Shown here: positions 7,763 through 15,625 of the stretch, piece by piece
How positions within the stretch are numbered: the first letter of the stretch is position 1
Layout of the letters: every line of letters starts with the position of its first letter
Assembly (NCBI RefSeq): GCF_007828865.1
Contig: NZ_VIVK01000001.1
Span: 5,270,001-5,334,000 of the forward strand
DNA length: 64,000 nucleotides
Direction of reading: 5' to 3'
Source: Kribbella amoyensis
Lineage (GTDB): Bacteria > Actinomycetota > Actinomycetes > Propionibacteriales > Kribbellaceae
Notes under the pieces: generated by a model
What the model was told of the DNA's origin: nothing
The model's input: only the letters and a program-made list of their open reading frames with translations
The model's database searches: none
Translations under genes and position numbers: made by a program

Positions 7763-8962
7763 TCAGTTGTGGGCGAACCGGGTCTTCGGCCGGGCGAAGG
7801 CGATCGAGACGGCGGCGACGACGGCACAGGCGATCCCGATGACGGCCGGCACCCAGTACGCCTTGGAAGCGCCCCACAGGTCGACGGCGTGGCCGGCGGC
7901 CGCGTTGCCCGGGGCGACGCCGAGCAGGATGCCGGTCACGGTCCAGGTGATCGCCTCGGTCAGTCGTTGCGGTGGGACCCACTCCTCGACGCAGGCGGTG
8001 ACCGCGACCATCGTCGGCGCGATCGTCAGACCGGCGCAGAACAACACGATGCCGAGGACCAGGATGTTCGGCACGAAGGGCAACGGGAACAACGCGATCG
8101 CCAGCGCGACGGCGCCGATCAGCAGCCGCCGCTCGACCGGCGCGCGCCAGTGCACCGAGCCGTACCAGAGACCCGCCAGCAACGACCCGAACGCCCAGAC
8201 GGCCAGCACGACGCCCGACATCCCGGGCCGACCCTCGGCCGCGGTGAACGCGATCGTGACCACCTCGGCGCTGCCGAGCGCGGCCCCGAGACCGAGGCCG
8301 ATCAGGCTGAGCAGCATCAGCGACAACCAGGGGAGTGGGGCCTGCTCGGACCCGCTCGCCCGGCCGCGTCCGGGCGGGTCCGAGGCCCGCAGCAGCGCCA
8401 GCCAGATACCGCCGGCCAGGCCGAGGACGCCGGCCGACGCGAGCGCGGCGTACGGGCTGACCTGGGTGGCCAGGAACGTGACCAGGACCGGGCCGACGAT
8501 GAAGACGACCTCGTCGCCGACCGCCTCCAGCGCGAACGCGGTCTGCAGCGCCCGGCCGCGGCCGAGCAGGTGGGTCCACCGGGCCCGGACGAACGAGCCG
8601 ACCTGGGGACGGGTGCCGCCGGCAACGAACGAGAGGACGTAGAGCACCCAGGCCGCCGCGTCGGCACGGACCGCGACGAGCAGACCGCCGAGCGCGACGG
8701 TACAGACCACGCTGCCGAGCAGGATCAGCGTGCGCTGGCCGAACCGGTCGACCAGCCGGCCCTGGATCGGCCCGGTCAGCGCACCCGCGACGACCGCGAC
8801 CCCGGACACCGCGCCGGCCAGCCCGTACGAGCCGCTCTCCTGGGCGATCAGGATGACCAGGCCGAGACCGATCATCGAGATCGGCATACGCCCGAGGACC
8901 CCGGCGGCGCAGAACGCGGCGGCACCGGGACGGCGCATGAGGTGGACGTAGGGCTTCAGCAT
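7763..8962 (-). CDS. Major facilitator superfamily transporter
   Basis: This 399-residue protein has about twelve hydrophobic segments. It has a loop between helices 2 and 3 of MFS type (GRLVDRFGQR) and a polar mid-protein linker (ASDPPGRGRASGSEQ). It is probably a proton-driven exporter or a small-molecule transporter. The substrate cannot be told, and no regulator sits next to it. The gene is divergent from the ferrochelatase gene, with 46 bases between the starts. A TACGGT hexamer lies 14 bases before its ATG. Confidence 0.85.
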   Translation of the reverse strand: MLKPYVHLMRRPGAAAFCAAGVLGRMPISMIGLGLVILIAQESGSYGLAGAVSGVAVVAGALTGPIQGRLVDRFGQRTLILLGSVVCTVALGGLLVAVRADAAAWVLYVLSFVAGGTRPQVGSFVRARWTHLLGRGRALQTAFALEAVGDEVVFIVGPVLVTFLATQVSPYAALASAGVLGLAGGIWLALLRASDPPGRGRASGSEQAPLPWLSLMLLSLIGLGLGAALGSAEVVTIAFTAAEGRPGMSGVVLAVWAFGSLLAGLWYGSVHWRAPVERRLLIGAVALAIALFPLPFVPNILVLGIVLFCAGLTIAPTMVAVTACVEEWVPPQRLTEAITWTVTGILLGVAPGNAAAGHAVDLWGASKAYWVPAVIGIACAVVAAVSIAFARPKTRFAHN

Positions 8963-9008
8963 GGGGGACCGTGCACACCGTATCTGCCCGGCCTGAGAAC
9001 ATCGTCGT

Positions 9009-10109
9009 ATGCCCCACCCCGTGTCGCCTGATCCTTCCCCCTACGACGCCGTCCTGCTGTTGTCCTTCGGTGGTCCCGAGAAACCCGAGGACGTGCTGCC
9101 GTTCCTGCAGAACGTGACCCGCGGCCGTGGCATCCCGGACGAGCGGCTCAAGGAGGTCGGCGAGCACTACTACGGATTCGGCGGCAAGAGCCCGATCAAC
9201 GACCAGAACCGGGCCCTGCTCGCGGCCCTGCGGGAGTCGTTCGCGGACACCGGCCTGGACCTGCCGATCTACTGGGGCAACCGGAACTGGGCGCCGTACC
9301 TGACCGACACGATTCGCGAGATGACCGAGGACGGGGTCCAGCGGGCCGTGGTGATCGTGACCAGCGCGTACCCGTCGTACTCCGGCTGCCGGCAGTACCG
9401 GGAGAATCTCGCCGACGCGGCCGCGCAGGTCGAGGGGGCGCCGCGGATCGACAAGCTGCGCCACTACGCGAACCACCCGAGCTTCGTCGCGTCGTTCGTG
9501 GAGTCGACCGCCGAGGCGCTGAGCCGGCTGCCGGAGGGATCCGCGATCGCGTACGTGACGCACTCGATCCCGACCGCGATGAACGAGACCAGCGGCCCGG
9601 ACGGCAACGCGTACGTGGGCTGGCACCTGGACGTGGCGGCCGAGATCAGCGCCGAGCTGGAGCGCCGGACCGGGACCACCCGGCGGACCGACCTGGTGTA
9701 CTGCTCGCGGTCCGGCCCGCCGCGGGTGCCGTGGCTCGAGCCGGACGTGAACGACCACCTGGAGGAGCTGGCCGCGGCCGGTGTCCCCGGTGTCGCGGTA
9801 GTCCCGATCGGGTTCGTCAGCGACCACATGGAGGTCATCTACGACCTCGACACCGAGGCCGCGGCGACCGCGGACAAGCTGGGCCTGCCGATGGCCCGCG
9901 CCGCGACGCCGGGGACCGACCCGAAGTTCGTCACGATGCTGCGCGACCTGGTGATCGAGCGGGCCGCGGCCGAGCGCGGCGACCAGCCGGAGCGGCCCTG
10001 CGTCGGCAAGCTCGGCCCGGGCTGGGACGACTGCCGCCCCGACTGCTGCCCAGCCCTGCGCCGCCCGGACCGGACGGCACCCACGACCACCGAGAAGGAA
10101 ACCGCATGA
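9009..10109 (+). CDS. hemH: Coproporphyrin ferrochelatase
   Basis: This 366-residue protein inserts ferrous iron into coproporphyrin III in the route used by Actinobacteria. It begins with the typical AVLLLSFGGPEKPEDV stretch, contains the catalytic His in YVTHSIP and the conserved VPIGFVSDHMEVIYDLD segment. It has the Cys set of [2Fe-2S] ferrochelatases: one internal (SGCRQY) and a cluster near the C-terminus (PCVGK, DDCRPDCCPA). The partner genes hemE, hemY and hemQ lie about 50 kb away in this window. The stop overlaps the next start (ATGA), so the two genes form an operon. Confidence 0.95.
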   Translation: MPHPVSPDPSPYDAVLLLSFGGPEKPEDVLPFLQNVTRGRGIPDERLKEVGEHYYGFGGKSPINDQNRALLAALRESFADTGLDLPIYWGNRNWAPYLTDTIREMTEDGVQRAVVIVTSAYPSYSGCRQYRENLADAAAQVEGAPRIDKLRHYANHPSFVASFVESTAEALSRLPEGSAIAYVTHSIPTAMNETSGPDGNAYVGWHLDVAAEISAELERRTGTTRRTDLVYCSRSGPPRVPWLEPDVNDHLEELAAAGVPGVAVVPIGFVSDHMEVIYDLDTEAAATADKLGLPMARAATPGTDPKFVTMLRDLVIERAAAERGDQPERPCVGKLGPGWDDCRPDCCPALRRPDRTAPTTTEKETA

Positions 10110-10906
10110 GCGACGACAACGCCCAGGACCTGCTGAAGCTGGCCGTCGAGGTGGCGAACGAGGCCGCCCAGCTGATCGTGGAGCGCCGCCGCGGCACCAT
10201 CACCGTGGCCGACACCAAGAGCACGGTGACCGACGTGGTCACCGCGGTCGACCGCGAGTCCGAGGAGCTGATCCGGGCCCGGATCCTGCAGGCCCGGCCG
10301 GACGACTCGTTCCTCGGCGAGGAGGGTGACGACGTGCTCGGCACCAGCGGGGTGCGCTGGGTGGTCGACCCGATCGACGGCACGGTCAACTACCTTTACG
10401 ACCACCCGACCTACGCGGTCTCCATCGCGGTCGAGTCCGCGGGGCGCACGGTGGCCGGGGTGGTCGTGGACGCGCCCAAGGGCGAGGTGTTCACGGCGAC
10501 GCTGGGCGGCGGGGCGTACCTGGACGGCAAGCCGATCGAGGTGTCCGGCTGTACCGAGCTGAGTACCGCCCTGGTCGGGACCGGCTTCGGCTACGACCCG
10601 GTCCGGCGCAAGACCCAGGCCGAGGTGGTGCTGGACCTGATCACCCAGGTCCGCGACATCCGCCGGATCGGCGTCGGCGCCATCGACCTGTGCTACGTCG
10701 CCTGCGGGCGGCTGGACGCGGTGTACGAGCGCGGCCTGAACCCGTGGGACTACGGCGCCGGCGCGCTGATCGCCGCGGAGGCCGGGGCGACGGTCGGCGG
10801 TCTGCACGGCGAGCCGGTCTCGCCGGAGATGTCCATCGCGGCGACACCAGCCGTCTTCGGCCCGTTGCACGACGCGTTGGCGGCGGCCAACCCGCTGCGG
10901 GACTGA
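10106..10906 (+). CDS. suhB: Inositol monophosphatase family protein
   Basis: This 266-residue Mg2+-dependent phosphatase has the family motifs GEEGDD (E72/E73), DPIDGTVN (D88, D91) and the second-lobe WD motif (NPWDYGAG, D215). It should hydrolyse inositol 1-phosphate or a related sugar phosphate. Actinobacteria need myo-inositol for phosphatidylinositol and mycothiol. It overlaps the ferrochelatase gene by four bases. A strong hairpin begins three bases after its stop codon. Its position before a DUF4193 gene matches the suhB locus of mycobacteria. Confidence 0.93.
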   Translation: MSDDNAQDLLKLAVEVANEAAQLIVERRRGTITVADTKSTVTDVVTAVDRESEELIRARILQARPDDSFLGEEGDDVLGTSGVRWVVDPIDGTVNYLYDHPTYAVSIAVESAGRTVAGVVVDAPKGEVFTATLGGGAYLDGKPIEVSGCTELSTALVGTGFGYDPVRRKTQAEVVLDLITQVRDIRRIGVGAIDLCYVACGRLDAVYERGLNPWDYGAGALIAAEAGATVGGLHGEPVSPEMSIAATPAVFGPLHDALAAANPLRD

Positions 10907-10909
10907 AGA

Positions 10910-10944
10910 TGCTCGTTAGTGCTCATATCGCGCACTAACGAGCA
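10910..10944 (+). terminator. Perfect 13-bp inverted repeat after suhB
   Basis: TGCTCGTTAGTGC is repeated in perfect inverted form after a nine-base loop. No T-run follows, which is usual for actinobacterial terminators. It starts three bases after the suhB stop and should end the hemH-suhB transcript. Confidence 0.7.
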
Positions 10945-11171
10945 ATTCATTGTTCGGTCCTGACTCAATCTGCGACACGCGGGCCAGAAGGTGGACCCCG
11001 GCGCGCGCGAAGCCCGGTCGATAGGGCACAATCCCGTCCTCGGGACCGGCATTGAGGCCGATCCCAGCCTCGCTGTCAAGGGTTTCGCAGGACCGGGAAT
11101 TTCTCGGCCGCTCTACCCGTTCATGGGCTCAGCAAGGCAACACCACGGGTACGAAGAGGGCAGGGAACACC

Positions 11172-11471
11172 ATGGCGACTGACTACGACGCCCCGCGCAA
11201 GACGGATGAGGACTCCAACGAGGAGTCGATCGAGGAACTGAAGACTCGCCGTCACGACAAGAACTCCGGCAAGGTCGACGAGGACGAGGCCGAGGCGGCG
11301 GAGAGCTTCGAGCTGCCCGGCGCGGATCTCAGCCACGAGGAGCTCGCAGTGCGCGTGCTCCCGCGTCAGGCCGACGAGTTCACCTGTTCGAGCTGCTTCC
11401 TGGTGCACCACCGCAGCCAGCTCGCGACCACGAAGAACGGCCAGCTGATCTGCCGCGACTGCGCTGCCTGA
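11172..11471 (+). CDS. DUF4193 protein, small acidic zinc-ribbon protein
   Basis: This 99-residue, very acidic protein ends in two Cys pairs (CSSC and CRDC) that probably bind zinc. An N-terminal charged region contains EESIEELKTRR. It matches the actinobacterial DUF4193 family (Rv2699c-like), whose function is not established. The ATG at 11172 follows AGGGAA. The 265 bases before it hold the suhB hairpin and otherwise no gene; the promoter is unclear. A bidirectional hairpin follows. Confidence 0.88.
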   Translation: MATDYDAPRKTDEDSNEESIEELKTRRHDKNSGKVDEDEAEAAESFELPGADLSHEELAVRVLPRQADEFTCSSCFLVHHRSQLATTKNGQLICRDCAA

Positions 11472-11517
11472 CCTCGGCGAACGCACTCGCGCCCTGCTCG
11501 GCTGAGTCGTACCACTT

Positions 11518-11546
11518 GGGACCGTCCCCTGTCCGGGGGCGGTCCC
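11518..11546. terminator. Bidirectional hairpin between the DUF4193 and DUF4235 genes
   Basis: GGGACCGTCCCC and GGGGGCGGTCCC pair with one mismatch around a five-base loop, and ACCAC/GTGGT can extend the stem. It lies between two convergent genes and could serve both. Confidence 0.65.
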
Positions 11547-11555
11547 GTGGTCGTT

Positions 11556-11867
11556 TCAGGCCTTGACGACGTCCTTCGCCTCGGCCTTCACGGCCTCCTT
11601 CTCGTACCCGGGCGGCAGGTGCCCGGTCGACTTCAGGTAGTACTGGGCGGCGCGCTGCTCGGCGAACCGCTTGGCGGCCGCCGCCGCGGCACCGCTGGCC
11701 ACCGCCCAGCTGACCACCTCGACGTAGCCGGCCTTGTTGCCCTTCGGCGGATCGCCGCCGGACCCGAGCTTCCAGGCCGTCGTGACCGCCTTGTTGGCGA
11801 CCAGGCCGACCACCATCGTGAACACGGCCAGCACGAGCTTCCAGCCGATCTTGGCTCCGATCACCAC
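11556..11867 (-). CDS. DUF4235 membrane protein
   Basis: This 103-residue protein has an N-terminal hydrophobic segment (LVLAVFTMVVGLVANKAV, about 11-28), a second Ala-rich one (about 54-66) and a basic, charged tail. It matches the DUF4235 family of small actinobacterial membrane proteins of unknown function. Two GTG codons begin the frame, with GAGGAGG close upstream. It is convergent with the DUF4193 gene and lies downstream of the DUF3093 gene on the same strand. Confidence 0.82.
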   Translation of the reverse strand: MVIGAKIGWKLVLAVFTMVVGLVANKAVTTAWKLGSGGDPPKGNKAGYVEVVSWAVASGAAAAAAKRFAEQRAAQYYLKSTGHLPPGYEKEAVKAEAKDVVKA

Positions 11868-11898
11868 TGCCTCCTCGTTGCCGCGAGCGGTCCCTTGC

Positions 11899-12354
11899 TC
11901 AGGATCTTGCCACGCTGTCGCCGGTCAGCGCCGCAGCCAGCCGGTCCGGGTGCCGCGTGGCGATCAGCCAGTACGGCGCGGGGTCCTGCGGATCGGTGAT
12001 CCGGACCCGGACCGCGCCCGGCAGGTAGCTGCGCAGGACGAGATACGCGGACGGGTCGCAGTCCCGGCCGAACGCGTACTTCACCGCGTCGCCGGTCAGC
12101 GCCTCCACCTCGCCCAGGTATGCCCGCTCGATCGACGCCCGCCCGGCCCGCAGACTGCCCTCGTCCACCTGGACCTGCGCCCCGCCGTACCGGACGAAGG
12201 CGACGATCAGCAGGGTGGCGGCGATGCCTGCGACGAGGAAGCCGGCCAGCTGGCCCGCAGGGACGGCGGTGATCACGTACAGCGTCAGGACGGCGAGCGC
12301 GGCGATGATCCACCAGCGCACCGGCACGCTCAGTCGTTCCCGGTAGGTCGGCAC
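11899..12354 (-). CDS. DUF3093 membrane protein
   Basis: This 151-residue protein starts with YRERLSVPVRWW and two adjacent hydrophobic helices (about 13-52). A soluble domain follows, with LRAGRASIERAYLGEVEAL and a C-terminal PYWLIATRHPDRLAAAL segment. This is the DUF3093 pattern (Rv2698-like); function is unknown. GTG 12354 is chosen because homology begins there, although the frame is open to 12495. The gene is divergent from the thioesterase gene with 52 bases between them, and 31 bases separate it from the DUF4235 gene. Confidence 0.82.
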   Translation of the reverse strand: MPTYRERLSVPVRWWIIAALAVLTLYVITAVPAGQLAGFLVAGIAATLLIVAFVRYGGAQVQVDEGSLRAGRASIERAYLGEVEALTGDAVKYAFGRDCDPSAYLVLRSYLPGAVRVRITDPQDPAPYWLIATRHPDRLAAALTGDSVARS

Positions 12355-12392
12355 GGCACCAGCCTGGCACGGACCCCGCCGGAGCGCGTCGG

Positions 12393-12398
12393 TAGGGT
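12393..12398 (+). promoter_or_regulatory. -10 element, probable leaderless promoter of the thioesterase-dut operon
   Basis: TAGGGT, eight bases before the GTG at 12407. No Shine-Dalgarno is present. Confidence 0.38.
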
Positions 12399-12406
12399 CG
12401 CCTCTC

Positions 12407-12964
12407 GTGATCGAGCCACCGAGCCGGACGGCGAACCCGCAACACGAGCTGGAACCGCCGGTGCGCGACCCGGACGCTCCCGCGCCGGGGACCATGCTCC
12501 CGTCCCACTACGAGAACTGCGTGGCGTGCGGGCCGTCCCACCCGACCGGACTGCGGCTGGTGTCGACGGCCGGGCCGGACGTCACCATCACCGGCGAGTT
12601 CACCGTCACCGCGGACCACCAGGGCGCCCCGGGCCTGGCCCACGGCGGCGTCCTCGCGCTGGCGCTGGACGAGACACTCGGCGGGCTCGCCTGGCTGCTG
12701 CGCCGGCCGATGGTGACCGGGCGGCTCGAGACCGACTACATCCGGCCGGTACCGGTCGGGACCACGCTGTCGCTGCAGGCCCGGTGTCTCGGGTTCGCCG
12801 GGCGGCGGATGTACGCCAAGGCGGTCGGCCGGTTGGGCGGGCCCGACGGCAGTGTGGCGTTGCGGGCGAGCGCGGTGTTCGTCGTGGTCCCACCCGAGCA
12901 CTTCATCGAGCACGGCACCGACATGACGGCCGACCAGGTCCACGACTACGAGGTGAATCCATGA
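12407..12964 (+). CDS. PaaI-family hotdog thioesterase
   Basis: This 185-residue protein has a hotdog-fold core. HGGVLALALDETLGG (about 79-93) supplies the typical HGG motif and acidic residue, followed by LETDYIRPVPVGTTL. It probably hydrolyses an acyl-CoA; the substrate is unknown. A CVACGPSHPTGLRL segment before the core is common in actinobacterial members. Its stop overlaps the dut start (ATGA), so it is translationally coupled to dUTPase. Confidence 0.85.
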   Translation: MIEPPSRTANPQHELEPPVRDPDAPAPGTMLPSHYENCVACGPSHPTGLRLVSTAGPDVTITGEFTVTADHQGAPGLAHGGVLALALDETLGGLAWLLRRPMVTGRLETDYIRPVPVGTTLSLQARCLGFAGRRMYAKAVGRLGGPDGSVALRASAVFVVVPPEHFIEHGTDMTADQVHDYEVNP

Positions 12965-13413
12965 CCGAGGTACTGATCCAGCGGCTCGACCCGGACCTGC
13001 CGGTCCCGGCGTACGCGCATCCGGGCGATGCCGGCGCGGACCTGGTGACGACGAGTGACGTGACGCTGAAGCCGGGGGAGCGGGCGCTGGTCGGCACCGG
13101 GATCGCGATCGCGTTGCAGGACGGGTACGCCGCGTTCGTGCATCCGCGGTCCGGGCTGGCCGCCAAACACGGGGTGTCGATCGTGAACGCGCCGGGCACC
13201 GTCGACGCGGGCTACCGTGGCGAGATCAAGGTGTGCCTGGTCAACCTCGACCCCGCGACCGAGGTGACGTTGCACCGGGGCGACCGGATCGCGCAGCTGG
13301 TGATCCAGCGGGTGGAGAAGGCGCGGTTCGTCGAGGTGACCACGTTGCCGGGGTCCGCGCGGGGCGACGGCGGGTACGGCTCGACCGGCGGTTTCGGCGG
13401 TGTGACACGCTGA
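12961..13413 (+). CDS. dut: Deoxyuridine 5'-triphosphate nucleotidohydrolase (dUTPase)
   Basis: This 150-residue protein has the normal length of a trimeric dUTPase. It converts dUTP to dUMP and pyrophosphate, keeping uracil out of DNA and feeding dTMP synthesis. The five family motifs are present: AGADL near the N-terminus, PRSGLAAKHG, the NAPGTVDAGYRGEI uracil-binding loop, RIAQLVI, and the flexible Gly-rich C-terminus (RGDGGYGSTGGFG) that closes over the substrate. It follows the thioesterase gene by overlap. Confidence 0.97.
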   Translation: MTEVLIQRLDPDLPVPAYAHPGDAGADLVTTSDVTLKPGERALVGTGIAIALQDGYAAFVHPRSGLAAKHGVSIVNAPGTVDAGYRGEIKVCLVNLDPATEVTLHRGDRIAQLVIQRVEKARFVEVTTLPGSARGDGGYGSTGGFGGVTR

Positions 13414-13427
13414 CCGGGTACCGCGCT

Positions 13428-13456
13428 TTGACCTGCGGAATGAGCGAGACTACGGC
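13428..13456 (+). promoter_or_regulatory. Possible promoter of the DUF3710 gene
   Basis: TTGACC and TACGGC lie 17 bases apart. The -35 element is good, but the -10 element lacks the final T. The start codon is 54 bases further on. Confidence 0.3.
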
Positions 13457-13510
13457 GGGTTCGTACCGCCGCACCGATCTGATTGACGATCCAGGAAGTA
13501 GGCAAGAGCA

Positions 13511-14203
13511 GTGATCTTCCGCCGCAAGGCCAAGAACGAGGACACCGGGTCGGCAGCGGCCGAGGCGGCCGAGCAGACCACCGCCGACGAGGTCGCGGCC
13601 GACGCGGCCGAGGACGACCAGACCGGCGCCGAGCGCGGCCACGGGCCGTACGACGTCACCGAGGTGGACGAGGCCACGCTGGAGGCCGAGGACCGGATCG
13701 ATCTCGGCGCGCTGGTGATCACCGGGCTGCCGGGGATGGAGCTGCGGCTGCAGGTCGACGAGCAGAGCGGCGACGTCCAGGCGATCCTGCTGGTGCTGGA
13801 GGACTCCGCGCTGGAGCTGCGCGCGTTCGCGGCGCCGCGGACGGCCGGCATCTGGTCCGAGGTGCGGCGCGAGATCGCCGCCGAGGCGACCCGGATGGGC
13901 GGCACGGCGTCCGAGACCGAGGGCCCGTTCGGGACCGAGCTGGTGCTGGTCGTGCCGGTGCAGGACCCGGAGGGCCAGATCTTCAGCCAGACCTCACGGG
14001 TGATCGGCGTCGACGGTCCGCGCTGGCTGCTGCGCGCCACCGTGCTCGGCCGGGCCGCGGTCGAGCCGGACGCCGCGCCGCCGATGGAGGAGGCGCTGCG
14101 CAACGTGGTCGTGGTCCGTGGCTCCGAGCCGATGGCGCCGCGCGAATCGCTGGCACTGCGGCTCCCGCCGGGCGCCCAGCCCGCCACCGAGGAAGAGGCC
14201 TGA
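13511..14203 (+). CDS. DUF3710 protein
   Basis: This 230-residue soluble protein starts with a basic MIFRRKAK and an acidic Ala/Glu-rich stretch to about 45. A compact domain follows, rich in beta-strand pattern (LELRAFAAPRTAGIWSEV, VIGVDGPRWLLRATVLG). It matches the actinobacterial DUF3710 family (Rv2696c-like); function is unknown. Its position between dut and an OB-fold gene is conserved, which hints at nucleic-acid metabolism, but that is inference. GTG start; AGGAAG lies upstream. Confidence 0.85.
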   Translation: MIFRRKAKNEDTGSAAAEAAEQTTADEVAADAAEDDQTGAERGHGPYDVTEVDEATLEAEDRIDLGALVITGLPGMELRLQVDEQSGDVQAILLVLEDSALELRAFAAPRTAGIWSEVRREIAAEATRMGGTASETEGPFGTELVLVVPVQDPEGQIFSQTSRVIGVDGPRWLLRATVLGRAAVEPDAAPPMEEALRNVVVVRGSEPMAPRESLALRLPPGAQPATEEEA

Positions 14204-14245
14204 GTCCGGTGCGTGCGGACGGCTTCGGACCCGTGCCGAGCGGAT

Positions 14246-14251
14246 TACACT
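14246..14251 (+). promoter_or_regulatory. -10 element, probable leaderless promoter of the OB-fold gene
   Basis: TACACT, six bases before the ATG at 14258. Confidence 0.42.
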
Positions 14252-14257
14252 GACGGC

Positions 14258-14647
14258 ATGGGTAGCGACAAACCCGCGGGGCTGCTGCGACGCGCGTTCC
14301 GCGGCCTGGCCGGCGACCAGGACCGCCAGGACGCCGAGGTGCTGCAGGACTTCGCGCACGACTGTGGGGCGCGCTCGATCACGGGGTGCCACGACCGCGA
14401 GCTGGTCACGTTGTACGGCACGCTGCGGACGATCACCTTCAGCCCGCGCGGCGGCGTCCCGGCGCTCGAGGGCGAGCTGTACGACGGGACCGGCACGGTG
14501 AAGCTGATCTGGCTGGGACGGCGCAAGATCGCCGGCATCCACCCCGGATCGGAGCTGATCGCCTCCGGGCGGATCGGCATCGTGGACGGCGACCGGGTGA
14601 TGTTCAACCCGCGCTACGAGCTCCGTCCGACGGCCGCGCATGGCTGA
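14258..14647 (+). CDS. OB-fold nucleic-acid-binding protein
   Basis: This 129-residue protein has an OB-fold running from about residue 50. The core segment LEGELYDGTGTVKLIWLGRR (20 residues) and IHPGSELIASGRI resemble the RecG/anticodon-type OB domain. It should bind single-stranded nucleic acid. It is the Rv2694c-like member of the conserved block; no specific role is known to me. TACACT before the ATG suggests its own leaderless transcript. It overlaps the DUF3159 gene by eight bases. Confidence 0.85.
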   Translation: MGSDKPAGLLRRAFRGLAGDQDRQDAEVLQDFAHDCGARSITGCHDRELVTLYGTLRTITFSPRGGVPALEGELYDGTGTVKLIWLGRRKIAGIHPGSELIASGRIGIVDGDRVMFNPRYELRPTAAHG

Positions 14648-15476
14648 GCCGCGCCGCGACTCCGGGGTCGACGACAGCGTCGACCCGACCCTCGGGGAGC
14701 ACCTCGAGGACCGGATGGCCGAAGTGCTGCGTCCCGAGCTCGAGGACTTCGAGCGGCAGGCCGCGTCCGCCGGTGCGCGGCCGGAGACCGACGAGCCGCC
14801 GGCGGCGGCCGAGGCGAAGCCGCAGACCACGGACAAGGACTTCTTCCGCGCGCTCGGTGGCTGGGGCGCGCTGCTCGACATCGGTCTGCCGTGGATCGCG
14901 TTCCTGATCGTCTACGGCGTCTCCGACCACGACCTGCAGCTCGCGTTGATCGTCGCGATCGCCTGCGCGGCTGCGGTCGCCGCGCTCCGGCTGATCCGCC
15001 GGCAGCCGCTGCGCAACGTGCTCGGTGGCTTCATCGGCGTCCTCATCTCGGCCTGGGTGGCGAACCGCAGCGGCCGCGCCGAGGACGTCTACCTGCCCGG
15101 CCTGCTGACGAACCTCGGGTACGGCCTGCTGTACGGGCTGACGGTCGTCTTCCGGTGGCCGTTGTTCGGGGTGATCTACGGCCTGGTCACGCAGACCGGG
15201 ACGGCGTGGCGCAAGGACCCGGCGATGTTGCGCGGCTTCACCCGGGCGACCGCCGTGTTCGCCGGTCTCTTCGTGGTCCGGCTGCTCGTCCAGGTCCCGC
15301 TGTACCTGACGGGAAGCCTGAACGCCCTGGGCATCGCCAAGGTCGGCATGGGCCTGCCGTTGTACGCGCTGGCGCTCTGGCTGGCGTACGCGGTGCTCCG
15401 CGGCTCGCTTCCACCGGAGAAGTGGGACGAGGCGCGCGACCACGTCACGCACCTGTTGCGCGGCGGCAAGAAGTAA
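14640..15476 (+). CDS. DUF3159 integral membrane protein
   Basis: This 278-residue protein has an acidic cytoplasmic N-terminus (about 1-65). A conserved DFFRALGGWGALLDIGLPW entry and about six membrane helices follow, ending in a charged tail. This is the DUF3159 family (Rv2693c-like) of unknown function. The eight-base overlap with the OB-fold gene implies cotranslation. A strong hairpin follows the stop. Confidence 0.86.
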   Translation: MAEPRRDSGVDDSVDPTLGEHLEDRMAEVLRPELEDFERQAASAGARPETDEPPAAAEAKPQTTDKDFFRALGGWGALLDIGLPWIAFLIVYGVSDHDLQLALIVAIACAAAVAALRLIRRQPLRNVLGGFIGVLISAWVANRSGRAEDVYLPGLLTNLGYGLLYGLTVVFRWPLFGVIYGLVTQTGTAWRKDPAMLRGFTRATAVFAGLFVVRLLVQVPLYLTGSLNALGIAKVGMGLPLYALALWLAYAVLRGSLPPEKWDEARDHVTHLLRGGKK

Positions 15477-15490
15477 CCAGACGCAGGACC

Positions 15491-15524
15491 TGAGCCCTCG
15501 GCGGATCCGACCGCCGGGGGCTCA
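15491..15524 (+). terminator. Hairpin terminator after the DUF3159 gene
   Basis: TGAGCCCTCGGCGG pairs with CCGCCGGGGGCTCA with one mismatch around a six-base loop, 15 bases after the stop. Confidence 0.65.
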
Positions 15525-15555
15525 CGTCTGTCCGGTCCGAATGCGCGTGGCCCTA

Positions 15556-15612
15556 TTGATCCAGATCCATGGATCGTTCTAGAGTTCTGGATCATCAGCT
15601 GGATCCCAGAAC
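15556..15612 (+). promoter_or_regulatory. Promoter and operator cluster of the dienelactone-hydrolase-like gene
   Basis: TTGATC (15556-15561) and TAGAGT (15580-15585) form a promoter with an 18-base spacer. Dyads cover it. TGATCCAGA (15557) pairs with TCTGGATCA (15586). GATCCATGGATC (15564-15575) is a perfect palindrome. GTTCTGG (15584) pairs with CCAGAAC (15606). The motif GATCCAG or its complement recurs. Binding by a dimeric repressor is inferred; no regulator gene adjoins. Confidence 0.55.
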
Positions 15613-15625
15613 AGGAGTCGTTGTG

